A stretch of DNA of 12,119 bases from Eubacterium sp. (GTDB lineage Bacteria > Bacillota_A > Clostridia > Lachnospirales > Lachnospiraceae), in assembly GCA_023663915.1 (NCBI GenBank), contig JAMPGN010000136.1, positions 1-12,119 on the forward strand. Direction: 5' to 3'. Positions 1 through 7,501 of the stretch are shown in pieces (the first letter of the stretch is position 1; every line of letters begins with the position of its first letter). The notes under the pieces were generated by a model. It was given only the letters and a program-made list of their open reading frames with translations. It had not been told where the DNA came from and searched no databases. The translations under genes and the position numbers were made by a program.

Positions 1-441
1 TTTGGTTCGCGGCAGGATTATTTACCAACCCTTATGAAAAGTGATGACCTGAATAAGTTGAAGCAATGGTTTCAAGAGAAGATTGCCGATGCAAGCCGCA
101 ATAGCCTAGGCAAGAGAGAAGAAAAATCCAACAGCATCATCGAGATGTCCAAGGAATATATTCGGAATAATTATAACAGGGATATTTCGCTGGACGAGGT
201 ATCGAGGGTGGCGAATATCAGTCCTTATTATTTCAGCAAGATTTTTAAGGAAGGAACGGGAGAGAATTTTATCGAGTATTTGACGGGAATCCGCATGGAA
301 AAGGCGAAAGAGCTCTTGAGCACGACGGAGTATTCCATGAAGGAAATTTGTTCCATGTGCGGGTATTCCGACCCGAATTATTTCAGCCGCTCCTTCAAGA
401 AAAATGTGGGCGTGACTCCTACCGAATATAAGAATGTGTGA
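1..441 (+). CDS. YesN-type response regulator, C-terminal AraC HTH part (5' end outside window)
   Basis: The frame is open to the left edge, so only the last 146 residues are visible and the true start lies upstream; the ATG at 34 is internal. The final 95 residues form a typical AraC/XylS double helix-turn-helix: a first HTH around ISLDEVSRVANISPYYFSKI and a second around YSMKEICSMCGYSDPNYFSR, ending in the family-typical GVTPTEYKNV. The charged stretch before it fits the linker from a receiver domain. In clostridia such proteins are usually YesN-like response regulators paired with a LytS/YesM-type histidine kinase, which would lie just upstream. It is followed 66 bp later by a XylF-like lipoprotein and then a monosaccharide ABC transporter, so the inferred role is sugar-responsive activation of that transporter. 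The receiver domain is not visible, so a stand-alone AraC regulator remains possible. Confidence 0.85.
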   Translation, partial: FGSRQDYLPTLMKSDDLNKLKQWFQEKIADASRNSLGKREEKSNSIIEMSKEYIRNNYNRDISLDEVSRVANISPYYFSKIFKEGTGENFIEYLTGIRMEKAKELLSTTEYSMKEICSMCGYSDPNYFSRSFKKNVGVTPTEYKNV

Positions 442-507
442 AGAAGCTTTCAGACCCGGTGGAAGCGGTGAAGCAATCAGGCGTGGTATTGGAAAGGATA
501 GAAGATA

Positions 508-1551
508 ATGAGAAGGAAACTGGCGTTTATACTGTGTCTGCTGATGCTTTTGACAGCATGCGGGGATGGAGATCAAGACAAAGATGCGGTGCAGGCACAG
601 CAAGATGAGAAAATACAGATCGGCATGAGCTTTGACTCTTTCGTCATCGAGAGATGGCAGAGGGACAGGGATGTGTTCGTATCGACGGCAAAGGAACTGG
701 GTGCGGAAGTCAATGTCCAGAATGCCAACGGCGATCTGTCAGAGCAGAAACGGCAGATTGACTATTTTATCGAAAAAGGCATGGACGTGATCGTGATTAT
801 ATGCGTGGATTCCGATAACTTGTCGGCATCTGTGGATAAGGCAAAAGAAAAGGGCATAAAAGTGATTGCCTACGATCGCTTAATCAAGGACTGTGACGTG
901 GATCTGTACATCTCTTTTGACAACACGAAAGTTGGCGGGATGATGGCGGACGCGCTGATCGATCATGGACTCGCGGAAGGCTCGGTTCTGATGCTGGGCG
1001 GTTCGCCTACGGATAATAACGTGTCGCTCGTGGAAGGAAAATTTCGGAGAACCATGCAGGAGAACAAGGTAGCGATTCTCGATTCTTTTCATGCGGACGG
1101 CTGGCTTGCGGAACTGGCGGCAGAGTATGTCTATGAGAATATGGATCTGGTCGTGCAGGCGGATGCAATCATGTGCGGCAACGACGATATTGCAAGCAGG
1201 GTCGTGCCGGCGCTCGCCGAGAAGCAACTGGCGGGTAGGAAGCTGGTCGTCGGGCAGGACGCGGACTTGGAGGCATGTCAGAGGATCGTGGAAGGCACAC
1301 AGCTCATGACGGTATATAAGCCGGTGGAGAAGCTGGCACAGCGCGCGGCGGAATGCGCGGTGGCTCTGGCACAGGGGGAGGAGATTACAGGCGATGATGT
1401 CACTATGCTTGACAATGGGAGTTTTCTCGTCCCCTATGTGGGGCTTGAACCGATCAGCGTGACGAAGGAGAATATCAATGATGTGATTATCAATAGCGGT
1501 TTTCATCTGAAAGAGGATGTCTATCTGAATGTGCCGGATCGGATGCCGTGA
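508..1551 (+). CDS. XylF-like sugar-binding lipoprotein, probable ligand sensor of the two-component system
   Basis: This 347-residue protein begins with a lipoprotein signal peptide (basic MRRK, hydrophobic core, lipobox LTAC with Cys18), so it should be anchored to the outer face of the membrane. The mature part is a type I periplasmic-binding fold close to E. coli XylF: an ERWQRDRD segment near residue 49, IAYDRLI, ISFDNTKVG, GGSPTDNN, VGQDAD and MTVYKP all occur in the expected order. An AAAGGA site 9 bases before the ATG supports the start. It lies directly after the response regulator and is cut off from the transporter by a terminator. This fits XylFII of Clostridium beijerinckii, a xylose-binding partner of the LytS kinase rather than a transport subunit. 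That role is inferred; a second transport binding protein with different specificity is the alternative. Confidence 0.85.
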   Translation: MRRKLAFILCLLMLLTACGDGDQDKDAVQAQQDEKIQIGMSFDSFVIERWQRDRDVFVSTAKELGAEVNVQNANGDLSEQKRQIDYFIEKGMDVIVIICVDSDNLSASVDKAKEKGIKVIAYDRLIKDCDVDLYISFDNTKVGGMMADALIDHGLAEGSVLMLGGSPTDNNVSLVEGKFRRTMQENKVAILDSFHADGWLAELAAEYVYENMDLVVQADAIMCGNDDIASRVVPALAEKQLAGRKLVVGQDADLEACQRIVEGTQLMTVYKPVEKLAQRAAECAVALAQGEEITGDDVTMLDNGSFLVPYVGLEPISVTKENINDVIINSGFHLKEDVYLNVPDRMP

Positions 1552-1583
1552 TTAGGACTTAATGGAAATAGGATTTTTTTGTG

Positions 1584-1620
1584 CAGGACAAATTTGCAAT
1601 CGCAATTTTGTCCTGTTCTT
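1584..1620 (+). terminator. Hairpin terminator after the XylF-like gene
   Basis: CAGGACAAATTTGC (1584-1597) pairs with GCAATTTTGTCCTG (1602-1615) around a 4-base loop, with one T-T mismatch. A short T-rich run (TTCTT) follows. It lies 33 bases past the stop codon and separates the regulator/sensor unit from the transporter unit. A run of seven T at 1574-1580 precedes the stem. Confidence 0.7.
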
Positions 1621-1673
1621 TATATGGTGAAAAAATGGTATCAACAAAAAATATACAGAAAATAACAATTTTA

Positions 1674-1702
1674 TCCTGCTTCTTTTGTGGTATATTTACA
1701 AT
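1674..1702 (+). promoter_or_regulatory. Candidate transporter promoter with weak -35
   Basis: TACAAT at 1697-1702 is a reasonable -10 box, with TATATT at 1691-1696 as an alternative. The hexamer 17 bases upstream of TACAAT (TCCTGC) does not resemble TTGACA. A poor -35 is what one expects if an AraC-type activator is needed. No convincing catabolite repression (cre) site was seen in 1552-1732. The assignment rests only on position and the -10 match. Confidence 0.35.
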
Positions 1703-1732
1703 ATCATCTAAAGAAAGGGAGGATTTTTAAAG

Positions 1733-2965
1733 ATGAAAAGAAAATTACTTGGCGCTTTATTGAGCGTGGCAATGGTTGCTTCTCTGTTAGTCGGATGTGG
1801 TTCCGGCGGCGCAGCGGAGACAACAGCGGACAGTGCAGCAGAAGAGGCGGCTCCCGCAGAGGAAACTGAGGCACCGGCAGAGGAAGCGGAAGCTCCTGCA
1901 GAAGAGGCAGAGGCATCGGCAGACACTGCGGCAGCAGGCGGAAAGATCGGTATCTCCATGCCGACGCAGTCCCTGGAGCGTTGGAATCGTGACGGCGCAT
2001 ACCTTGACGAGCAGTTCAAAGCAGCAGGATTCGAGACGATTCTTACTTTCTCCGACAATGATTCTGGAAGACAGGTAAATGATATCCAGAACATGCTGGC
2101 TGACGGCGTTAACTTACTGATCGTTGCGGCAATCGACGGCGAGGCATTGAACACAGCTATGAACGAAGCGGCAGACGCGGGCGTTCCGGTTATCGCTTAT
2201 GACCGTCTGATCAAGAATGATGCGGTTTCCTACTATGTATCTTTTGATAACTACACAGTTGGTAAGATGCAGGGTGAGTTCATCGTAAATGAGCTGGATC
2301 TTGCAAACGCAGGTGACAAAGTGTACAACTTAGAGATCACAGCAGGCGATCCTGCCGACAACAACGCTCCTTATTTCTACAACGGCGCTGTAGATGCATT
2401 GCAGCCTTACATTGATGCAGGCACATTGAACATCGTGTCCGGTCAGGTAGATTTCGACGCGGTTGCTACCGCACAGTGGAACACAGATACGGCTCTTGAG
2501 AGGGCACAGAACGTTCTTTCTTCCTACTATGCAGACGGTACACAGCTTGACGTATGGCTTTGCTCGAACGATTCTACCGCTTTGGGTGTTGCACAGGCAA
2601 TTACTTCTGACTATGCGGGTTCCAATTCCGTAGTGATCACAGGTCAGGACGGTGACGAGGCGAACTTAAAGAACATCGTAGACGGCATTCAGACAATGAC
2701 CGTATATAAGAACGTAAGCAACGAGTCCATCGTTACTTTAGAACTTGCTAAGGCATTGCTGGCAGGTGAGACGATCGATGAGTCCTTAATCCCGTCATTC
2801 GGAATCGACTGCGCATTCGATACAGAGTCTTATGAGACATCCGCAGGCAACAAATGCCCGTCCTTCCTGCTTGTACCGAACGTAATCACCAAGGACAACT
2901 TGCAGGAACTGGTTGACACAGGACTTTATACAATGGGTGACGACGGATATCTGTCCGCTAACTAA
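1733..2965 (+). CDS. chvE: ChvE-type multiple-monosaccharide binding lipoprotein of the ABC importer
   Basis: This 410-residue extracytoplasmic binding protein should capture aldose sugars and deliver them to the MmsA/MmsB membrane complex. Its signal peptide ends in lipobox LVGC (Cys22). Residues 23-70 form a low-complexity Ala/Glu/Thr linker with repeats of the EAPAEEA type, a common tether in Gram-positive lipoproteins and the reason the protein exceeds the usual length. The binding fold starts near residue 71 and carries the ChvE/XylF hallmarks SLERWNRD, IAYDRLIK, YVSFDNYTVG, AGDPADNNAP, CSNDST, TGQDGDE and MTVYKN. A GGGAGGA site lies 9 bases before the ATG. A terminator hairpin follows the gene and should leave it more highly expressed than the downstream subunits. 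The exact sugar (xylose, arabinose, galactose, glucose) cannot be read from sequence. Confidence 0.93.
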   Translation: MKRKLLGALLSVAMVASLLVGCGSGGAAETTADSAAEEAAPAEETEAPAEEAEAPAEEAEASADTAAAGGKIGISMPTQSLERWNRDGAYLDEQFKAAGFETILTFSDNDSGRQVNDIQNMLADGVNLLIVAAIDGEALNTAMNEAADAGVPVIAYDRLIKNDAVSYYVSFDNYTVGKMQGEFIVNELDLANAGDKVYNLEITAGDPADNNAPYFYNGAVDALQPYIDAGTLNIVSGQVDFDAVATAQWNTDTALERAQNVLSSYYADGTQLDVWLCSNDSTALGVAQAITSDYAGSNSVVITGQDGDEANLKNIVDGIQTMTVYKNVSNESIVTLELAKALLAGETIDESLIPSFGIDCAFDTESYETSAGNKCPSFLLVPNVITKDNLQELVDTGLYTMGDDGYLSAN

Positions 2966-2992
2966 TAAGAAAAAGATCAAGTTATGAACCTG

Positions 2993-3026
2993 AAAGAGGG
3001 CGGGCATCTGTCCCGCCTTTCTTTTT
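2993..3026 (+). terminator. Intercistronic terminator/attenuator between binding protein and ATPase
   Basis: GGCGGG (2999-3004) pairs perfectly with CCCGCC (3012-3017) around a 7-base loop, and the stem extends by weak pairs. It is followed by TTTCTTTTT (3018-3026). This is a canonical intrinsic terminator inside an otherwise co-directional operon, only 30 bases before the ATPase start. Partial readthrough would give excess binding protein over ATPase and permease. Confidence 0.88.
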
Positions 3027-3056
3027 CGGTTCGTGAGAAGGAGAGGAGGAAATCTT

Positions 3057-4592
3057 TTGGGTGATACGATATTGGAAATGAAATCCATTACCAAGGAGTT
3101 TCCGGGAGTAAAAGCACTGGATAATGTAAATCTGGTAGTTGAGCGCGGAGAGATCCATGCGCTGATCGGGGAGAATGGCGCAGGCAAATCCACGCTTATG
3201 AACGTGTTGTCCGGTACATATCCTGTAGGAAGTTATTCGGGCGAAATCTATTATAACGGAGAACTTTGCCAGTTTAAGACATTGAAAGACAGCGAGGCAA
3301 AAGGAATCGTTATAATTCATCAGGAACTTGCTCTGATTCCCCTGCTTACCATCGGTGAGAATATGTTTCTGGGGAATGAGAAGAAGAATAAATTAGGGCA
3401 CATTGACTGGGATCTTACCTACAATGAGGCTGAGAAACATATGCAGCAGGTCGGACTAAATGAGTCCGCCCAGACATTGATCAAAGATATCGGAACAGGC
3501 AAACAGCAGCTCGTGGAGATCGCGAAGGCGTTCTCTAAGAACGTGAAACTGCTGATCTTAGATGAGCCGACTTCTTCGCTGAATGACGAGGACGCGAAGA
3601 TGCTTCTGGATCTTTTGATGGAATTTAAGAAAAACGGATTGACATCAATCATTATCACACATAAATTGAACGAGATCATCTACTGCGCGGATAAGGCGAC
3701 GATCATCCGCGACGGTTCGACAATCGAGACGTTGGTTAAGGGCGTTGACGAGTTCAGCGAGGATCGCATCATCAAAGGCATGGTGGGACGTCCCATGGAT
3801 GACCGTTATCCGTCACGCGAACATAAGGTGCGCAGCGAAGTTGGGCTGGAAGTGAAGAACTGGACGGTTTATCACCCGCTTTATCATGAGAAGGTCGTGG
3901 ACAACAACGTTTCCTTCAAGGTACATAAAGGCGAAGTCATAGGCTTTTCTGGACTGCAGGGCGCGGGGCGTACCGAGCTCGCGATGTCCATTTTCGGCAA
4001 GAGCTATGGCACGAATATCAGCGGCGAGCTGTATCTGAATGGAGAGAAAGTTGATCTGAAGAATCCGGAACAGGCGATCCATCACAAACTCGCCTATGTG
4101 ACGGAAGACAGGAAAGTGAATGGGCTGATCCTTGGCGAATCCATTCGTTTTAATACGACGCTTGCGCGTCTGGATAAGGTATGCTCCAATGGAATCATCG
4201 ATACGACCAATGAGAAGAACGTAGCGGAAGAAATGACAGAAGCCATGGGAACGAAGACGCCGTCGATCGAACAGAAAGTCGGTAATCTGTCCGGCGGAAA
4301 CCAGCAGAAAGCGCTGCTTGGCAAGTGGATGTTTACAGAACCCGACGTTCTGATCTTAGATGAGCCGACACGTGGTATTGATGTAGGAGCCAAGTATGAT
4401 ATATACTGTCTGATCAATCAGATGGTAGAAGAAGGCAAATCGGTCATCATGATCTCCTCGGAGATGCCGGAATTGATCGGTATGTGTGATCGTATCTATG
4501 TCATGAATGAGGGTGAGCTTCGCGGAGAATTAGACGCCAAAGAAGCTACTCAGGAGAAGATCATGAGCTACATTATCAGTGCCAAGGCTTAA
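3057..4592 (+). CDS. mmsA: Monosaccharide ABC transporter ATP-binding protein, two ATPase domains
   Basis: This cytoplasmic ATPase powers the importer and belongs to the MmsA/XylG/GguA family, two ABC domains in one chain. The N-terminal domain has Walker A GENGAGKST (about residues 38-46), a degenerate signature region GTGKQQ and Walker B LLILDEPTSS. The C-terminal domain has the degenerate Walker A GLQGAGRTE typical of sugar ATPases, a good signature LSGGNQQK and Walker B VLILDEPTRGID. The start is taken as TTG at 3057, 6 bases after AGGAGGA (3044-3050). The in-frame GTG at 3033 would put the ribosome site inside the coding region and add eight Arg/Gly-rich residues foreign to the family. 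The resulting 511 residues match the usual length. mmsB follows 21 bases after the stop. Confidence 0.95.
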   Translation: MGDTILEMKSITKEFPGVKALDNVNLVVERGEIHALIGENGAGKSTLMNVLSGTYPVGSYSGEIYYNGELCQFKTLKDSEAKGIVIIHQELALIPLLTIGENMFLGNEKKNKLGHIDWDLTYNEAEKHMQQVGLNESAQTLIKDIGTGKQQLVEIAKAFSKNVKLLILDEPTSSLNDEDAKMLLDLLMEFKKNGLTSIIITHKLNEIIYCADKATIIRDGSTIETLVKGVDEFSEDRIIKGMVGRPMDDRYPSREHKVRSEVGLEVKNWTVYHPLYHEKVVDNNVSFKVHKGEVIGFSGLQGAGRTELAMSIFGKSYGTNISGELYLNGEKVDLKNPEQAIHHKLAYVTEDRKVNGLILGESIRFNTTLARLDKVCSNGIIDTTNEKNVAEEMTEAMGTKTPSIEQKVGNLSGGNQQKALLGKWMFTEPDVLILDEPTRGIDVGAKYDIYCLINQMVEEGKSVIMISSEMPELIGMCDRIYVMNEGELRGELDAKEATQEKIMSYIISAKA

Positions 4593-4613
4593 AGCGAAAG
4601 GAGTGTTGTATTC

Positions 4614-5804
4614 ATGGAAACAAAAAAAGAAAATGCGGGTAGCCAGTTCAACTTAGGAGCTTTCTTAACGAAGAATAGTATGGTAGTTGCCCTTGTAATC
4701 GTATTTGTATTGTTTTATTTCTTGACGGATGGACGTCTGCTGTATGCACAGAACATGTCGAACTTGCTTTTGCAGAACGGTTATGTACTTGTTATGGCGT
4801 GTGGTATGTTATTATGTATCCTGACAGGTGGTAACATTGACCTTTCGGTTGGTTCCGTAATCTGTATGGTAGGCGGTATGGCGGCGGTGCTTCTCACCAA
4901 TCACGGTGTCAATGTATTTCTGACCATTCCGTTATGTATTCTGGTTGGTCTTGCTGCAGGGATCTGGCAGGGCTACTGGATCGGTTATGTGAGGATTCCT
5001 CCCTTTATCACAACGTTGGGCGGTATGTTTATCTTCCGTGGCTTCGGTCGTCTGATACTGGACAGCAAGACCGTAGCGGTTCAGGATGCCACATTCTTAA
5101 ATATTTTCACGGCATATATCAAGATTCCGGGACTTGACACGGATGCGCATATCTGGTCGCCGATTCTGATTGGCGTGCTGGCAGTTGCTTTTATTATCTA
5201 CAGCACGATCTCTTCCCGCGCCAATAAAGCAAAGAAGGGGTATCGGCAGAACAGTGCAGTTGCTGATTTCGGGCGTGCAGGCGTGATTTCCGTTGTGCTT
5301 TTATTCTACTGCTATCTGCTTACCCAGTATAAAGGAATCTCCGTTATGCTCGTGTGGGTTGTGGTAATCTGCCTGATTTATCACTTTATCACTTCCAAGA
5401 CCGCATTCGGACGTTACTTCTATGCGGTGGGCGGTAATGAGAAGGCTACCCAGCTCTCCGGTATCAATACAAACAAAGTATATTTCATTGCTTATGCTAA
5501 CATGGGACTTCTCGCTGGTCTGTGTGGCCTGCTGTGTCTAGCACGTGTAGGTTCCGTCAACGGTTCGACGGGTACATCGTTCGAGATGGATGCGATTGGT
5601 TCCTGCTTTATCGGTGGCGCTTCCGCTTACGGCGGCAGCGGTACGATTCCGGGCGTTATCATCGGTGCGCTCTTGTTGGGTGTAATCAACATGGGTATGT
5701 CGATCATGGGTATCGGTGACTCGTGGCAGTATGTTGTGAAGGGCGGCGTGCTCCTTGTTGCCGTTATCTTCGATGTGGTTTCTAGCCGGAAGAGTGGGAA
5801 ATAA
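4614..5804 (+). CDS. mmsB: Monosaccharide ABC transporter permease
   Basis: This 396-residue integral membrane protein forms the sugar channel and pairs with MmsA. It has about ten hydrophobic segments. The family motifs of XylH/GguB/RbsC-type permeases are visible: LTGGNIDLSVGS near residue 72, ITTLGGMFIFRGFGR near 131, AVGGNEKATQLSGIN near 272, and FIGGASAYGGSGTIPG, which contains the cytoplasmic coupling region. A long polar loop around residues 197-220 (NKAKKGYRQNS) splits the transmembrane region, as in XylH/GguB. AAAGGAG lies 10-11 bases before the ATG, and the gene follows mmsA by 21 bases, so it is cotranslated in the same operon. It is the last gene of the transporter unit; the next 300 bases are non-coding repeats. 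Confidence 0.95.
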   Translation: METKKENAGSQFNLGAFLTKNSMVVALVIVFVLFYFLTDGRLLYAQNMSNLLLQNGYVLVMACGMLLCILTGGNIDLSVGSVICMVGGMAAVLLTNHGVNVFLTIPLCILVGLAAGIWQGYWIGYVRIPPFITTLGGMFIFRGFGRLILDSKTVAVQDATFLNIFTAYIKIPGLDTDAHIWSPILIGVLAVAFIIYSTISSRANKAKKGYRQNSAVADFGRAGVISVVLLFYCYLLTQYKGISVMLVWVVVICLIYHFITSKTAFGRYFYAVGGNEKATQLSGINTNKVYFIAYANMGLLAGLCGLLCLARVGSVNGSTGTSFEMDAIGSCFIGGASAYGGSGTIPGVIIGALLLGVINMGMSIMGIGDSWQYVVKGGVLLVAVIFDVVSSRKSGK

Positions 5805-5814
5805 AATGGGTGAG

Positions 5815-5950
5815 CGTGGGGAGAAGTTAATAACTTCGTCGCCGCGCTCTCGCTCCGCAAGCAAGCGTAGCAGTGCTAAGCTCATGAAATACTTCGCTAA
5901 GCACTGACGCTTGTTGAGGGGTTCCTTAAGTTATTAACTTCTCCCCGCAC
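5815..5950. repeat. 130-bp imperfect palindrome with 19-bp perfect inverted ends
   Basis: GGGGAGAAGTTAATAACTT (5818-5836) is the exact reverse complement of 5928-5946. Inside, CAAGCGT (5862-5868) pairs with ACGCTTG (5907-5913), CAGTGCT (5871-5877) with AGCACTG (5900-5906), and AGC (5879-5881) with GCT (5896-5898), leaving a 14-base loop. Each outer arm also contains its own near-palindrome AAGTTAWTAACTT. There is no open frame of substance and no clear T-tract, so it is not a standard terminator, although it may end mmsB transcription. It resembles a mobile hairpin (MITE or REP-like) element. No target-site duplication is obvious. Confidence 0.8.
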
Positions 5951-5959
5951 CTGTAGTAT

Positions 5960-6070
5960 ATTAGAAAAGCGGACAAAAATTCAAAAATATTATTGGAAAA
6001 ACGGACATAAACTATAAAATAATATTGGAAAAGCGGACGAAATCATCATAATTTTATTGTATAAACGGAC
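5960..6070. repeat. Four 15-bp direct repeats at an exact 32-bp period
   Basis: Copies start at 5960, 5992, 6024 and 6056: ATTAGAAAAGCGGAC, ATTGGAAAAACGGAC, ATTGGAAAAGCGGAC and ATTGTATAAACGGAC. The 17-bp AT-rich spacers differ. The period is close to three helical turns, so bound proteins would sit on one face of the DNA. The TTGGAA part of each unit resembles a -35 box, and AT-rich -10-like hexamers lie 16-17 bases on. The last unit offers TTGTAT, 17 bases, CATACT just before the AAA ATPase gene. This is not a CRISPR: repeats and spacers are too short. An operator or iteron array is the best reading. Confidence 0.8.
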
Positions 6071-6105
6071 AAAACATGGCATACTATGAGTAAGAGGTGA
6101 TTGCC

Positions 6106-7461
6106 ATGCATAGAACGATTGAGGAGAAAATCAGTCATTTTTTTGACAGTGGAACAAATCAGGCATTATTGATTACCGGTGCCAGACAGGTAGGCAAGAC
6201 ATATATTATTCGTAAATATGCCAAGGAACATTTTGAATATGTGGTCGAGATCAATTTTATTGAGAATAGGGATGCTGTCAGCCTGTTTGAGAATGCACGT
6301 TCCAGCGATGATATTCTGCTGCGGATTTCCTTGTTGACGGATGTACCTTTGGAAAAAGGAAAGACGGTTATCTTTTTTGACGAAGTCCAAGAGTGTAAGG
6401 AATTGGTTACGGCGATCAAATTTTTGGTGGAAGAGGGAAGTTTCCGATATATATTGAGCGGTTCTTTGCTGGGCGTGGAGTTGAAGGATATCCGTTCTGT
6501 CCCTGTGGGGTATATGACAGTATTGGAGATGTATCCGATGGATTTCCATGAATTTTGCAGGGCGAATAAGGTATCAGAGAAAGTGATGGAGCATTTGGAA
6601 GAATGTTTCCAGAATAGACTGCCAGTGGATTTGGTCATTCATGATAAGATGATGAATCTGTTTCAACTATATTTGATCGTAGGCGGAATGCCAGCGGTGG
6701 TAGATGCATATATCCGGACAAATAATCTAAAAACGGTTCTGGATATCCAGAAAGGCATTCTTCATTCGTATATCAGGGATATTGCCAAGTACGATCCGAA
6801 CGAAAAACTTTATCTGAAAGATATCTTTGAGCTGATACCGAGTGAACTGAATGCGAAGAATAAGCGGTTTATTTTGAAAAATCTCAATGAAAACTTTAAG
6901 TTTTCCAGATATGAGCACAGTTTTATCTGGCTGAAAGAGGCGGGAGTCGCTTTGCCGGCATATTGCGCACAGGAGCCGGTCAGTCCGCTGATTCTGTCTA
7001 AATCGACGAATTTGTTTAAGTTGTTTGCATCCGATGTGGGGTTGCTTGCATCGATGTATGCAAACGGATTGCAGGTTAAGATTTTGCAGGGGGATAAAGA
7101 TATTAACTTTGGCGCAATCTATGAAAACGCAGTGGCGCAGGAACTTAAGGCGCATGGGTTTGACTTGTATTATTTCCAGAGCAAAAAGCAGGGAGAACTG
7201 GATTTTGTGATTGAGCATAAGGGCAGTATCGTACCGATTGAAGTAAAATCCGGTAAAGCATATAATAGGCATCGGGCGCTGAATCATGTGATTGAGTGTG
7301 AACAATATGAAATATCGGAAGCAATCGTATTTTGTAACGAGAATATCAGAACTGGGGATTACAGGATATTCTACTGCCCGGTCTATATGGTGGGATTTCT
7401 GAGGAAAGAAACGGACGAAAACGAAATACTTTATTCCATCGATCTGAGCGTACTGCAATGA
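6106..7461 (+). CDS. AAA (AAA_14) / DUF4143 ATPase with nuclease-like C-terminal motif
   Basis: This 451-residue protein has an N-terminal P-loop ATPase domain: Walker A GARQVGKT (25-32), Walker B VIFFDE (88-93) and a sensor-like LSGS (117-120). A winged-helix-like middle section and a C-terminal DUF4143 domain follow. The latter holds GELDF (Asp366) followed by PIEVKSG (Glu379, Lys381), the D-x12-E-x-K spacing of PD-(D/E)XK nuclease folds. The start is ATG 6106, 4 bases after GAGGTGAT; the in-frame GTG at 6097 falls inside that ribosome site. The family is abundant in gut anaerobes and its biological role is not established. It stands alone behind the 32-bp repeat array and faces a second DUF4143 gene across 40 bp with no obvious terminator between them. 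Confidence 0.9.
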   Translation: MHRTIEEKISHFFDSGTNQALLITGARQVGKTYIIRKYAKEHFEYVVEINFIENRDAVSLFENARSSDDILLRISLLTDVPLEKGKTVIFFDEVQECKELVTAIKFLVEEGSFRYILSGSLLGVELKDIRSVPVGYMTVLEMYPMDFHEFCRANKVSEKVMEHLEECFQNRLPVDLVIHDKMMNLFQLYLIVGGMPAVVDAYIRTNNLKTVLDIQKGILHSYIRDIAKYDPNEKLYLKDIFELIPSELNAKNKRFILKNLNENFKFSRYEHSFIWLKEAGVALPAYCAQEPVSPLILSKSTNLFKLFASDVGLLASMYANGLQVKILQGDKDINFGAIYENAVAQELKAHGFDLYYFQSKKQGELDFVIEHKGSIVPIEVKSGKAYNRHRALNHVIECEQYEISEAIVFCNENIRTGDYRIFYCPVYMVGFLRKETDENEILYSIDLSVLQ

Positions 7462-7501
7462 CCGATTTTGGGTTCATGCAGTGCGCTTAGATTGATTTGC
7501 G

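Noticed and set aside
880..1506. Minus-strand 208-codon frame
   Set aside because: Antisense to the XylF-like lipoprotein gene, with no ribosome site and no recognisable domain.
3033..3056. GTG start for the ABC ATPase
   Set aside because: It would place the AGGAGGA ribosome site inside the gene and add MRRRGGNL, not seen in this family; TTG 3057 is correctly spaced.
5960..6070. CRISPR array
   Set aside because: Repeats are 15 bp and spacers 17 bp, both too short, and no cas gene is nearby.
6097..6105. GTG start for the first DUF4143 ATPase
   Set aside because: The GTG is part of the Shine-Dalgarno GAGGTGAT itself; ATG 6106 is correctly placed.
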